From contig NZ_QKTX01000016.1 of the NCBI RefSeq assembly GCF_003253485.1, positions 1 through 64,000 on the forward strand: 64,000 nt of DNA, written 5' to 3'. A program made the position numbers and the translations under genes. The first letter of the stretch is position 1, and each line of letters starts with the position of its first letter. This DNA is from Algoriphagus aquaeductus (GTDB taxonomy: Bacteria > Bacteroidota > Bacteroidia > Cytophagales > Cyclobacteriaceae). Shown in pieces: positions 26,406-34,819 of this stretch. A model generated the notes under the pieces. That model saw nothing but the letters and a program-made list of their open reading frames with translations. It was not told where the DNA came from and made no database searches.

Positions 26406-27434
26406 ATGTCAACTAAGAGAACAGAAATCAGTGAATTGGGTGAGTTTGGCCTAATTGACCATATTAATAACAGAGTACAACTCAAAAACGCCTCCACGCT
26501 GAAAGGCATTGGAGACGATGCTGCGGTGATCGATGCAGGTGACCATGTAAAAGTCGTTTCCACAGACTTGCTTTTAGAAGGCGTGCATTTTGATCTGGCC
26601 TATGCCCCACTCCCTCATGTAGGTTTCAAAGCGGTGGCTGTCAACGTCTCTGACATCGCGGCCATGAATGCCATTCCCAAACAAATCACGGTAAGTATCG
26701 CACTCTCCAACCGATTCTCGGTAGAAGCAGTAGATGCGCTGTACGAAGGAATCAACGCAGCCTGTGAGCACTACGGAGTGGACTTGGTCGGTGGAGATAC
26801 CACGGCGTCCCGAAGCGGGTTAGTGATCTCAATCACCGCCATCGGCGAAGCCAAAAAGGAACAACTCAGCTATCGTTCCGGAGCCAAGGTGAATGACATC
26901 CTTTGCGTGACCGGAGATTTAGGGTCAGCATTAGTGGGTTTGCAGATCTTGGAGCGGGAAAAGCAAGTCTACCTTTCCAACCCTGACATGAAACCCGAAC
27001 TGGACAAATATACCGTGGTGACCAGTCGTCAACTTCGACCCGATGCGCGAATGGACATCATCCATGAACTCCGAGAACTCGGAGTGGTGCCAACTTCCAT
27101 GATGGATATTTCAGACGGATTAGCCTCGGAGATTTTCCATATCTGCAAAGCATCAGGAGTGGGCGCAACGATCTATGAAGACAAACTTCCGATCGATAAG
27201 CAGACTTTTGACACTGCGGTAGAACTGAATATGGACCCGATTACCTGTGTCCTCAATGGAGGAGAAGATTATGAATTGCTTTTCACCATTGATCAAAAGG
27301 ACTTTGCGAAGTTGGAAAAGCATCCGGATATCCATTTTATCGGACACATCACAAAGCCTGAGGAAGGAAAATACCTGGTGACCAGAAGTGGAACTGCCGT
27401 GCAGCTGAAGGCCCAGGGCTGGAAACATTTCTGA
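26406..27434 (+). CDS. thiL: Thiamine-monophosphate kinase
   Basis: A 342-residue ThiL, which phosphorylates thiamine monophosphate to thiamine diphosphate with ATP. Conserved blocks: GDDAAVI near 36, STDLLLEGVHFDLAY near 53, NVSDIAAMNA near 79, LVGGDTTAS near 123, DISDGLASEI near 235 and NGGEDYELLF near 283. The ATG at 26406 gives the expected length. No TPP riboswitch is apparent in the upstream DNA, which is filled by repeats. Confidence 0.95.
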   Translation: MSTKRTEISELGEFGLIDHINNRVQLKNASTLKGIGDDAAVIDAGDHVKVVSTDLLLEGVHFDLAYAPLPHVGFKAVAVNVSDIAAMNAIPKQITVSIALSNRFSVEAVDALYEGINAACEHYGVDLVGGDTTASRSGLVISITAIGEAKKEQLSYRSGAKVNDILCVTGDLGSALVGLQILEREKQVYLSNPDMKPELDKYTVVTSRQLRPDARMDIIHELRELGVVPTSMMDISDGLASEIFHICKASGVGATIYEDKLPIDKQTFDTAVELNMDPITCVLNGGEDYELLFTIDQKDFAKLEKHPDIHFIGHITKPEEGKYLVTRSGTAVQLKAQGWKHF

Positions 27435-27470
27435 AGAGACAAGATTTTAGAAGCGAGAAACAAGACAAAA
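27435..27470. repeat. AGAAACAAGACAAAAG stutter after thiL
   Basis: GAGACAAGATTTTAGAAGCG and AGAAACAAGACAAAAGCC belong to the AGACACAAG word family seen at 9316-9366, 9486-9515 and 49079-49124. Confidence 0.4.
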
Positions 27471-27534
27471 GCCGGATAGAAATATTCGGTTTTTTTTGTT
27501 ACATTTTGCAACTGAAAATAAGTTGCTAAGGTTA

Positions 27535-27792
27535 ATGACAAAGCTGGATAAGTTAAAGGCAAGAATACTTCAGAAGCCAAACGACTTCACATTTCAAGAA
27601 CTGGAGCCCCTTCTTTTTGGGCTTGGGTATGAAGAAAAAAAAACTGGAAAAACCGCCGGATCACGAAAAGCCTATATCCATCCACTAACCAAATCCATTA
27701 TCCGACTCCACAAACCACACCCAGTTCCAATTCTAAAAAAGTATGTCATACTAGAGGTAATTGAAATCCTCACCAATCAAGGATACTTATGA
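27535..27792 (+). CDS. hicA: HicA-like toxin
   Basis: An 85-residue protein with the HicA (double-stranded-RNA-binding-like) pattern: FTFQELEPLLFGLGYEEKK, a GSRKAYIHP strand and RLHKPHPVPILKKYVI, where the His of the HKPHP segment is the probable active residue. HicA toxins cleave mRNA. It is followed by hicB with a four-base overlap. The ATG at 27535 is preferred to an in-frame TTG/ATG-poor extension starting at 27496. Confidence 0.8.
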   Translation: MTKLDKLKARILQKPNDFTFQELEPLLFGLGYEEKKTGKTAGSRKAYIHPLTKSIIRLHKPHPVPILKKYVILEVIEILTNQGYL

Positions 27793-28133
27793 AAAATACC
27801 ATCACTTATAAGAATTTCATTGGCTCCATTTCATTCTCCTCCGAAGACGAAGTTTTCCATGGGAAAATTGAAGGGATTGATGATTTGGTTACGTTTGAAG
27901 GAACCACGGTGGAAGAAATGAAAAATGCATTTCGGGATGCGGTGGAAGATTATCTGGAACTCTGTGCCGAAATCGGGAAGAAACCCGAAAAGTCCTACAA
28001 AGGCACATTCAACGTTCGAATTAAGCCTGAATTGCATCAAAAAATTGCCAGAAAGGCCCTGATCAAAGGCTACTCCCTAAACCAGTTTGTGGAGAAAGCT
28101 TTGGAAGATTTTATGGTCAAAGAGCCGGATTGA
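27789..28133 (+). CDS. hicB: HicB-like antitoxin with a C-terminal ribbon-helix-helix
   Basis: A 114-residue protein: a degraded-RNase-H-like HicB domain (about 1-65; FHGKIEGIDDLVTFEG, VEEMKNAFRDAVEDYL) followed by an Arc-type segment (about 70-110; FNVRIKPELHQKIARKA, GYSLNQFVEKAL) that should bind DNA. Overlaps hicA by four bases (ATGA). The toxin-first order is usual for hicAB. Confidence 0.87.
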   Translation: MKNTITYKNFIGSISFSSEDEVFHGKIEGIDDLVTFEGTTVEEMKNAFRDAVEDYLELCAEIGKKPEKSYKGTFNVRIKPELHQKIARKALIKGYSLNQFVEKALEDFMVKEPD

Positions 28134-28149
28134 CTCCCCATTTTGGACA

Positions 28150-28215
28150 TATGATTTCGGATTTGGGATGTCGGATTTCGGTAAATCCCAAAATCCGACA
28201 TCCGAAATCCCCAAT
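28150..28215. repeat. GGATTTCGG-type repeat forming a long inverted repeat
   Basis: GGATGTCGGATTT (28166-28178) pairs perfectly with AAATCCGACATCC (28191-28203); outside this core the arms remain similar but out of register because both are built from GGATTT/CGGATTT words. It lies between the converging hicB and dtd genes and could terminate both. Confidence 0.65.
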
Positions 28216-28223
28216 CCGAAGTT

Positions 28224-28676
28224 TTAGACCTTATTCTTCGTATCCATCACGATCGTCACCGGTCCATCATTAATCAGACTGACTTTCATATCGGCACCAA
28301 ATTCTCCCGTTCCGATGGATTTACCGAGTTCGGTTTCGAGAGCGACAATCATTTTTTCATAAAGTGGAATGGCTACATCCGGTTTAGCTGCCTTGATGTA
28401 GGACGGGCGATTGCCTTTTTTGGTACTGGCGTGAAGAGTAAATTGAGAGATGAGCAAAATCTCTCCATTGACATCCAAAAGGCTTCGGTTCATCACTTCA
28501 TTCTCATCGGGGAAAATGCGGAGGTTAACGATCTTTTTGGATAGCCAATCAATATCCTCAGGGCCGTCCGCGTCTTCGATTCCCAGGAGAATCATCAGAC
28601 CAAGACCTATTTGGGCTTTTATTTTTCCATCGATTTTCACCGAGGATTCACTGACGCGCTGGATGACGGCTATCAT
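28224..28676 (-). CDS. dtd: D-aminoacyl-tRNA deacylase
   Basis: A 150-residue Dtd, which hydrolyses D-amino acids (and glycine mischarged on tRNA-Ala) from tRNA. SQFTLHA near 78 and the C-terminal NDGPVTIVMD contain the conserved SQFTL and GPVT motifs of the cross-subunit active site. Last gene of a three-gene unit; its start overlaps the upstream stop by four bases. Confidence 0.95.
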   Translation of the reverse strand: MIAVIQRVSESSVKIDGKIKAQIGLGLMILLGIEDADGPEDIDWLSKKIVNLRIFPDENEVMNRSLLDVNGEILLISQFTLHASTKKGNRPSYIKAAKPDVAIPLYEKMIVALETELGKSIGTGEFGADMKVSLINDGPVTIVMDTKNKV

Positions 28677-29392
28677 TTCGAAAGGTCTTGCATTTGGCCG
28701 GAGGAGAGGATTTCAACCGACGAGGAATGAGAAGAAAGGGCAGTTTTTACCATGGCTTTGGCCACCTGATGATCGTAGATCGGACGGATGTTTTTGGCCA
28801 ATTTGAGCCAAACTAAGGGCTTCATAACGATGGAAGCCACTTGCTCTCCAAATCGAAATTCATGTCGGTTCCCCAACAGAAGGGATGGACGAAACAATCC
28901 CAAATAACTGAATTGAAAAGCTTTCAGATCTTCTTCTGTTTCCCCCTTCACCTTATTGTAAAAGATAGCCGATGTCGCATCTGCGCCCATGGCAGAGACA
29001 TACAGGAATTTGGAAGCCCCCAGTTTTTTCACCCAGGCGGCAAACCCAATCACCAAATCATGATCGATCGCATAGAATTTCTCCTTCGAACCCGCCACTT
29101 TGATCGTGGTCCCAATACTGGAAAAGGCATGGATTTCAGCTTTTTTTTCCTTGATCGCATCCAGTAGATCATGGTTCTCACCCCCAAGTGACTCAGAGCG
29201 GACTTTCCCTTCCCAATCCCAAGAAGAAAGTTTAAAAAGGTCCCCGTCAATTTGGATTAGTTTGTTGTGTTTCAAAGCGAGTTTCCTACGCCCCACACTG
29301 AGGATAAAATCATACTGTGCACTTTTCATCAGCTGATGGAGCAATTGCATCCCCACCAGCCCTGAGGTACCTGAAAGTATAGCAATCTTCAT
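28673..29392 (-). CDS. NAD(P)-binding atypical SDR / HTATIP2-like oxidoreductase
   Basis: A 239-residue Rossmann protein: GTSGLVGMQLLHQL near residue 7 gives the glycine-rich GxxGxxG motif; IGTTIKVAGSKEKFYAIDHD and FLYVSAMGAD follow the pattern of atypical SDRs related to HTATIP2 (TIP30/CC3). Substrate unknown. The start at 29392 sits immediately before the Rossmann strand and overlaps the upstream stop by four bases, which supports it over an in-frame extension to 29464. Confidence 0.8.
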   Translation of the reverse strand: MKIAILSGTSGLVGMQLLHQLMKSAQYDFILSVGRRKLALKHNKLIQIDGDLFKLSSWDWEGKVRSESLGGENHDLLDAIKEKKAEIHAFSSIGTTIKVAGSKEKFYAIDHDLVIGFAAWVKKLGASKFLYVSAMGADATSAIFYNKVKGETEEDLKAFQFSYLGLFRPSLLLGNRHEFRFGEQVASIVMKPLVWLKLAKNIRPIYDHQVAKAMVKTALSSHSSSVEILSSGQMQDLSK

Positions 29393-30012
29393 TGAATTAC
29401 AGTCGATTGGATTAAGGGTAACAGCTCCGACTCCAACTCTTGGTTTTTGTTTCGGGCATACCAAAGATGCAAAGTTCCCGAAAACTCTTTATAGCTCAAT
29501 CCTTTGGAATCTCTTTTATATTCCATCACTTGCTCATGGGCAGAAGGGGGTCTTGGCCCCCAGGTGAAAAGCTCACAGGTGAGATCTGCAGTCATTCCGA
29601 TTACTTTTGGGATGGAACGTGTCCCTTGAGTCAGGTATTCATCCATCACTTCAGGATGCTCGTCGCGAAGAATCAAACGCACTTGGATGTGTGGATTGAG
29701 CTCGGCAAGTTTGATGATATAGGGAATATTTTGAGCAGCATCTCCGCACCAAGCCTCGGTAATCACCAACCAGATTTGATCTTCGGTGATCGCTTCCACC
29801 ACTTCCCGCATCGTTTCAGACACTTTAGCAGTCTTATCCCATCGATTCATCCGCTGCACATTCATGCGGGTATAGTCGAGGTAAGCTTCGGAGTGATTTT
29901 GGCCTGTAGTTTTATTTTCTGCCAAAAGCTTATCGATCAATTCCCGGTAAGCTTGGTACGTCATGGCATGATTGATCAGATCACGGGTGATCGATCCCAA
30001 ATGTGGCTCCAT
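29389..30012 (-). CDS. Thioredoxin-fold protein with a single active-site cysteine (WCGDA)
   Basis: A 207-residue protein related to thioredoxins: ITEAWCGDAAQN near residue 88 takes the place of WCGPC, so only the first cysteine is present; GTRSIPKVIGM near 132 has the cis-proline. An N-terminal helical region (about 1-75) precedes the fold. Without the resolving cysteine it cannot act as a dithiol reductase; a monothiol or non-redox role is inferred. First gene of the unit leading to dtd. Confidence 0.78.
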   Translation of the reverse strand: MEPHLGSITRDLINHAMTYQAYRELIDKLLAENKTTGQNHSEAYLDYTRMNVQRMNRWDKTAKVSETMREVVEAITEDQIWLVITEAWCGDAAQNIPYIIKLAELNPHIQVRLILRDEHPEVMDEYLTQGTRSIPKVIGMTADLTCELFTWGPRPPSAHEQVMEYKRDSKGLSYKEFSGTLHLWYARNKNQELESELLPLIQSTVIQ

Positions 30013-30053
30013 AAAATAATTGTTGGTTTGATCTTACTGCCAAACAGAGAAAG

Positions 30054-30467
30054 CTAAACTTGGGTTCGCTCCCATTCCAAAAATTGCTCGACCTCATCTT
30101 TGACTTTGGCATAGACCGCCAAGACCACCGAGAGATCATCTGCAAATCCGATCACTCCCAAAAAATCCGGAATCAAATCGATCGGCGAAAGAAAATACAC
30201 CAAAGCTAAGACGATCAATCCCAAGGTGCTAAATGCGATCTTATGCTCTCCTCTAAAGTGGGCTTTGATCATCCGGATAAAAATCTGAATGGGCTGAATG
30301 AACTTCTGGACCTTGGGGTTATTTGCAACTTTGGAAAGCTTGGCAACCACACTTTGGACCAACTCCACCAACTTTTGCTCTTGTCGGACGATGACTTCTA
30401 CCTGTCTCCCAAAGAGTGCTTTTGCTTTTTCCAATATTCCCGGCTTAGGTTCTGAGTAGGAGTTCAT
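30054..30467 (-). CDS. YkvA-family (DUF1232) membrane protein
   Basis: A 137-residue protein with a helical N-terminal half and a hydrophobic DUF1232 segment: IAFSTLGLIVLALVYFLSP then IDLIPDFLGVIGFADDL near 95-112, the YFxSPxDLIPD hallmark. Function unknown. It lies five bases downstream of the next gene on the same strand, so they are probably co-transcribed. Confidence 0.82.
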   Translation of the reverse strand: MNSYSEPKPGILEKAKALFGRQVEVIVRQEQKLVELVQSVVAKLSKVANNPKVQKFIQPIQIFIRMIKAHFRGEHKIAFSTLGLIVLALVYFLSPIDLIPDFLGVIGFADDLSVVLAVYAKVKDEVEQFLEWERTQV

Positions 30468-30472
30468 GCGTA

Positions 30473-30994
30473 TTAGAAATAAAGTTGGATTTCAGATTTT
30501 ACCTGCTTCAAAGCGAAATTGATCGCGTCATTTTTACGCTCCAAAGAAAGTGCGAAGATCGCTTTTGCCAATTCCATACCAGATGCATCTCCATCCAAAG
30601 ATTGTCTGCTGAGATTGATGATTGTCGTGACTTCCTCCACGGCTCGACGCACCGCTTCCCAGGTTTCCTCGGAGAAATACACCTGCTGACTGAGGTTGTG
30701 ATTGAACTCCTCCCGGACTTCAGAAAGTAACATGGGATGAAGTTCAGAGGCAGTGAATTGAGAAGGATTGGATCTTCTCACCAAGTTGTTGGGCGTGATT
30801 CGCTCCAGCAAAAGGCAAAGCCGCTCGGCAGCCTGAAGCCTGATGGGCAGGATCACTTGAGAATTTTGCGTTTTGAGTTCGACCAGCATTTTCTCCCGAT
30901 CCTTGGACAGAAAGGACATGACTACAAGGTACATCCCATAAAGTACCGCGCCGGCAGGAAGAATAATTTTGAGAAGGTCAAGAAGGTATTCCAT
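30473..30994 (-). CDS. Membrane-anchored hypothetical protein
   Basis: A 173-residue protein with one N-terminal membrane helix (LLKIILPAGAVLYGMYLVVM) followed by a charged helical region (about 35-170). I recognise it only as the kind of conserved hypothetical often found in Bacteroidetes; no catalytic motif is seen. It heads a two-gene unit with the DUF1232 gene. Confidence 0.65.
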   Translation of the reverse strand: MEYLLDLLKIILPAGAVLYGMYLVVMSFLSKDREKMLVELKTQNSQVILPIRLQAAERLCLLLERITPNNLVRRSNPSQFTASELHPMLLSEVREEFNHNLSQQVYFSEETWEAVRRAVEEVTTIINLSRQSLDGDASGMELAKAIFALSLERKNDAINFALKQVKSEIQLYF

Positions 30995-31027
30995 GAGTCG
31001 TTTTTTCTATTCGAATATCAGTAAATC

Positions 31028-31063
31028 TTTGGTGTCAAAAAACCGGCCGAAGTCCTATTTTTG
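31028..31063 (+). promoter_or_regulatory. Candidate TTTG / TAnnTTTG promoter of the second A-type Fe-S gene
   Basis: TATTTTTG at 31056-31063 matches the -7 consensus TAnnTTTG, and TTTG at 31028-31031 lies 24 bases upstream, one base longer than the usual 17-23 spacing. Transcription would start near 31070, leaving a leader of about 38 bases. Confidence 0.45.
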
Positions 31064-31107
31064 ACCCAAAATTTGAACCAAAGCTACCCATTTTTGATTT
31101 TCACCGC

Positions 31108-31422
31108 ATGCTGATTCCCATTCAAATCACCCCAAAAGCTGAGACCGAGATCAAGGACATCATGGCCAACAAAAACATCCCTGCGGGCTATTTCCTCCGT
31201 GTGGGCGTGAAGGGCGGTGGTTGTGGCGGCATGTCTTATGCCTTGGGTTTTGACAAGGCCAAGCCTGAGGATCAGCAGTTTGAGATCAATGGCATTCCCG
31301 TTTTGATCGAAAAAAAACACTACATGTTTTTGATGGGCATGCAGATTGATTTCTTCGAAGGAGACGAGGCAAGGGGATTCACGTTTATAAATCCCGATAT
31401 TCCCAAGCGACATGATCAGTGA
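31108..31422 (+). CDS. IscA/HesB-like protein lacking the C-terminal CxC
   Basis: A 104-residue A-type carrier homologue: ITPKAETEIKDIM, then VGVKGGGCGGMSYALGFD with the first conserved cysteine, and FFEGDEARGFTFINPDI. The C-terminus ends in PKRHDQ, where family members carry the paired cysteines CxC. Either it binds iron or a cluster differently (the terminal H and D could substitute), or it has lost cluster transfer. A complete A-type protein is encoded at 25392-25718. Confidence 0.8.
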   Translation: MLIPIQITPKAETEIKDIMANKNIPAGYFLRVGVKGGGCGGMSYALGFDKAKPEDQQFEINGIPVLIEKKHYMFLMGMQIDFFEGDEARGFTFINPDIPKRHDQ

Positions 31423-31457
31423 TTTTTTGTACCTTCTGAGTCTTAAACCAAAAGAAC

Positions 31458-31952
31458 ATGAAGGCGCTTCTCCCCATTTTCCTTTTTCTGACAATAAGTC
31501 ATTGGTCCTTCGCCCAAGTACGACAGCTTGCTCCCGGGCAAAACCCCGGAAAAGGAACGGTAGCCGAATTTGATTGGCTGGTAGGATATTGGACCGGAAC
31601 CGGACTGGGCGGAGACTGTGAAGAAGTATGGATGCCGGAAGTGGACGGTCATATGATCGGCACATTTCGGTTTTGGGAAAATGGAGCGTTGGTCTTCTCA
31701 GAGTTTATGAATCTGGTCCAAGACGGAGAAAGTGTCACTATGAAACTGAAGCATTTTGGGGCAGACTTCTTGGGTTGGGAAGAAAAAGAAGAATGGACGA
31801 CTTTTGAACTGATTGAATTGGGAAAAAACAAGGCTTTCCTCAATGGCATGACCATCGAACGAAAGGGAGATCAGCTGATTTTTCAGGTGAACATTTCCGA
31901 AGGAGGAGAGCCTAAAATCGAGACCTTTACCTACACCAAAAAATCACTTTAA
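31458..31952 (+). CDS. Secreted DUF6265-like protein
   Basis: A 164-residue protein with a signal peptide (ALLPIFLFLTISHWSFAQ). The mature part starts with FDWLVGYWTGTGLGG, then EEVWMPEVDGHMIGTFRF, the lipocalin-like beta pattern of DUF6265 proteins. Function unknown; a periplasmic small-molecule binding role is only a guess from the fold. Its stop overlaps the converging gene by four bases (TTAA at 31949-31952). Confidence 0.72.
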   Translation: MKALLPIFLFLTISHWSFAQVRQLAPGQNPGKGTVAEFDWLVGYWTGTGLGGDCEEVWMPEVDGHMIGTFRFWENGALVFSEFMNLVQDGESVTMKLKHFGADFLGWEEKEEWTTFELIELGKNKAFLNGMTIERKGDQLIFQVNISEGGEPKIETFTYTKKSL

Positions 31953-32407
31953 TAATCCTCGAACCCCGGTTTTACATTGTCCCAAAACTCATCCAAGGCA
32001 ATGATTCTGGGTTTGAGAAAGGAAATGATCTTCGGCCAGTCTTCTTTCTCGAGTACATTGACACTGGGCAAGATTTTTTCGATTTTGGTGACGGTCTGAC
32101 CAAGCTCGTTTTGAGCATGAAGTTGCCAGTCCCACTCCTCTCCAAGACTGCCTTTAAGTAAATTTTTCAACTCCTTAAACTGATCAAAAAACAACTCCTG
32201 AAGCTCAGGGTCGGAATGTCCAAGCTCTATACCAATAGAAGCAAACCCTCGCTCGGCACGCATTCGAAAGTAAATATCCTTGATTCCTGTCTTGTAATTG
32301 GGCCAGTTGATCTTTCGTCCTTGAGCATTGGGCACGGGCTTCATGTACAGCCCAAAAGCAATCCAGAAGTCAGTCCGGATTTTGGAAAGTTCGGCTCGGG
32401 AATACAT
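31949..32407 (-). CDS. DUF4268-type protein
   Basis: A 152-residue protein matching the DUF4268 pattern: SKIRTDFWIAFG at the start, AERGFASIGIEL near 55, LFFDQFKELK and EWDWQLHA near 96. The domain is known from restriction-associated and predicted nuclease contexts, but stand-alone copies are uncharacterised. It follows folB by five bases on the same strand and is probably co-transcribed with it. Confidence 0.72.
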   Translation of the reverse strand: MYSRAELSKIRTDFWIAFGLYMKPVPNAQGRKINWPNYKTGIKDIYFRMRAERGFASIGIELGHSDPELQELFFDQFKELKNLLKGSLGEEWDWQLHAQNELGQTVTKIEKILPSVNVLEKEDWPKIISFLKPRIIALDEFWDNVKPGFEDY

Positions 32408-32412
32408 GAAAC

Positions 32413-32778
32413 TCAGGCAAAATCTTCAGGGTAGCAAACCGTCACCGCCGAGTACTGTACGATTCCTCCGAGTGCGGGATGATGTTTTTTCAAGGTAAGC
32501 TTTACGCTTTTCACTCTAGGGTAAGCCTTTAAAATATCCGATACGATCCGATGCCCAAGGTGCTCCAACAGCTTGACCTTGACATCCATTCGGGCCTTGA
32601 TCAACTGATAAAGTTTGGCATAATCCACGGTATCTTTCAAGCTATCGTGAAGCATGGCTTCCTTGAAATCGGTCTCCAACTCTAAATCCAAGGTAAACCG
32701 ATTGCCCAAGATGGATTCCTCAGGGTAGGCTCCATGATAGGCGTGAAACTCGATCCCCTCCAATGCTACTTTACCCAT
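32413..32778 (-). CDS. folB: Dihydroneopterin aldolase
   Basis: A 121-residue FolB, which cleaves 7,8-dihydroneopterin to 6-hydroxymethyl-dihydropterin in folate synthesis. EFHAYHGAYPEE near residue 10 and VDYAKLY near 47 carry conserved positions, and the VKLTLKKHHPALGG block contains the catalytic lysine. The start overlaps the stop of the DivIVA-domain gene by one base. Confidence 0.92.
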   Translation of the reverse strand: MGKVALEGIEFHAYHGAYPEESILGNRFTLDLELETDFKEAMLHDSLKDTVDYAKLYQLIKARMDVKVKLLEHLGHRIVSDILKAYPRVKSVKLTLKKHHPALGGIVQYSAVTVCYPEDFA

Positions 32779-33764
32779 CAGTCAAATTGATCAAAAAACG
32801 ACCCTGAAGATTTCTTGGAATCCTCAGATGCAGGTTCTTTTCGAACCGACTCTACTTCAGCTTTGGGAGATTCCGGCAATTCTTCCACGATTTCCTCCTC
32901 CTCTTCCATGGCCGGCTCTTCCTCTACTTTTGGCATGGGTTCTTCTTCCACAATCGTTTCCTCCTCGGCAGGCAACTCGCCCATATCTTCCAGGTCATGC
33001 TCAAATGCCTCAATAGTCTCCTGAGTTTCGTCGTCCAAATGGGCTGAAGCCATATCCTCCTCAAACTGATTTTCGGGTTCGTCCTCTGTGTGGGGCACTA
33101 CGCTCGGGATCGTCGTGGCAAGTGTAGCCACATTAGCGACGGTGAAGTGGCTGGAGCGGCTCAATTCTTCCACTGCTCTTTGATATGCCTTTGCATCTAT
33201 TCTGAAAAAATGTGCATCAGAAAGCTCTATTTGATTCAGGGCATCCTGAGAAAGCCGCTTCAGGCTTTTCACCAAGGCCTCCCTTTGCTCCAACAACCCG
33301 TCATAACTTCGGACCAAGCTCTGCATACTTTCGCGGATTTCTTTGATCGTTTCTTTCGCTTTTGCTTCAGCAGCGGAAGTGATGATTCTGGCGTTTTCAT
33401 CTGCTTGTTTTTTTAACTGTTCCGCATATTGCTGAGCCTGTTTAGTGGTGCTTTCCGCTAGTTGATTGGCTTCACTGATGATCTGATCCGCTGCCTCAGA
33501 GGCTTCGGTGATGATGGCCGCACCTGTATCCTCTGCTGTTTTCAGTGTACGGAAAAGCGAGTCTTCCACATCCTTCAATCTCTTCGCCTCCCCCTCTACT
33601 TGTTGGAGCCGACTTCTCAACTCAAGATTCTCTTGATTGATCTGCTCCATAGCCACACTCATTTCCTCGAGGAAATCGGTGACCTGTTTTTTCTCAAATC
33701 CTCTGAAGGAGGTTTCAAATGCCTTTTGGCGAATAGCGGTTGGGGAAATCTTCATGTGCTTCAC
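32778..33764 (-). CDS. DivIVA-domain coiled-coil protein
   Basis: About 328 residues. The N-terminus (ISPTAIRQKAFETSFRGFEK, then VTDFLEEMSVAME) is a DivIVA membrane-curvature domain; residues about 30-200 form a long coiled coil; the C-terminal third is strongly acidic (E-rich with repeated EEE) and likely disordered. DivIVA proteins mark poles and septa in Gram-positives; in Cytophagales homologues occur but roles are little known. Start may be 33764 or the ATG at 33755. Immediately upstream of folB with a one-base overlap. Confidence 0.82.
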   Translation of the reverse strand: MKHMKISPTAIRQKAFETSFRGFEKKQVTDFLEEMSVAMEQINQENLELRSRLQQVEGEAKRLKDVEDSLFRTLKTAEDTGAAIITEASEAADQIISEANQLAESTTKQAQQYAEQLKKQADENARIITSAAEAKAKETIKEIRESMQSLVRSYDGLLEQREALVKSLKRLSQDALNQIELSDAHFFRIDAKAYQRAVEELSRSSHFTVANVATLATTIPSVVPHTEDEPENQFEEDMASAHLDDETQETIEAFEHDLEDMGELPAEEETIVEEEPMPKVEEEPAMEEEEEIVEELPESPKAEVESVRKEPASEDSKKSSGSFFDQFD

Positions 33765-33862
33765 ATTTTTTTAAAAGCTGTCATCCAAAGGCTAATAAGG
33801 CTTCGGAAGAAATTCCGCATGGTCTGTCCCTTTCTCAAAGGACTAGGTTACCCTACGGGCTA

Positions 33863-34783
33863 TTATAGGTTATCAACTTCGATTTGCCAGATAGCTATCG
33901 TTCGATCATCGGATACCGACACGATATTACCCGAATAAGTACTCCATAGGACTTTATTGATAGAAGTACCATGCCCTGCATTTCTGGCCTTATCGATGAC
34001 TTTCAGGAGCTTGTGATTCTCCACATCCCAAACCTTGATCGACTTATCCATGGAGCAGGTAGCCAAGTATTTTCCGTCCTCCCGGTAAGATAAATAATTA
34101 ATGGCATACATGTGTGCCACGATGTTTTGATCAAGAGTATAATTGACAGAATTCCAAAATTTCAATTGAGCATCTCTGGCCCCGGAGACCAAAAGTGTCT
34201 CATCAGGAGAGAAGCCCAAAGCAAAAATGGAATTGGTATGCCCTGAAAGATTGGCGATGGGATGAAGACCATTGGCAAGATCCAGCACCTTGATGGTGTG
34301 ATCGCTCAATCCTACTGCCATCTGACGCTTGGTCCGCGCAATGGATAGCACCCGGATACTCTTTGAACTCAACTTGATGTGCTTTTTGATCGCACGCTCC
34401 GTCATATCGACCACGACCAAGACTCCGTCACCGGTCCCCACAAAGAGTTCGTTTCCAAAGATCTTGAGATCAAAAATCGCCTGATCGGTCAGTTTAAGGC
34501 TCCAGATTTCTTTGTTTTCATTCAGATCAATGACGTGAATTCCTTCAAAATTATGGCCGATGATTAAGTGATTTTTTTCGCGATCCACTTCGAGGGCATA
34601 TACTGAATGAGGAAGTTTGGCGATCAGCTTTCCGTCCTTGGGGCGGTCAAGGTCCCATTCCACAACCATTCCATCGCCTGCACCTGTATAAAAAAATCGG
34701 GGATCACTCCCCTCTGCCAGCGCATAAATGCAATCGTTGTGACCTGTGAGTGTATGTAATTTATTTACTTGAATTTTTGACAT
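33863..34783 (-). CDS. WD40-repeat beta-propeller protein
   Basis: About 306 residues of consecutive WD40 repeats, the right size for one seven-bladed propeller: HTLTGHNDCIYALAEG, VVEWDLDRP, HSVYALEVD, IHVIDLNENKEIWSL, ANLSGHTNSIFALGFS, LKFWNSV, SIKVWDVENHKLL and IAIWQIEVD. No signal peptide, so cytoplasmic. A protein-interaction scaffold is likely; partner unknown. The start at 34783 begins directly before the first blade. Confidence 0.85.
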   Translation of the reverse strand: MSKIQVNKLHTLTGHNDCIYALAEGSDPRFFYTGAGDGMVVEWDLDRPKDGKLIAKLPHSVYALEVDREKNHLIIGHNFEGIHVIDLNENKEIWSLKLTDQAIFDLKIFGNELFVGTGDGVLVVVDMTERAIKKHIKLSSKSIRVLSIARTKRQMAVGLSDHTIKVLDLANGLHPIANLSGHTNSIFALGFSPDETLLVSGARDAQLKFWNSVNYTLDQNIVAHMYAINYLSYREDGKYLATCSMDKSIKVWDVENHKLLKVIDKARNAGHGTSINKVLWSTYSGNIVSVSDDRTIAIWQIEVDNL

Positions 34784-34819
34784 ATATTGAAAGATCACTC
34801 ATCGGCGCCATTGAGCCCT

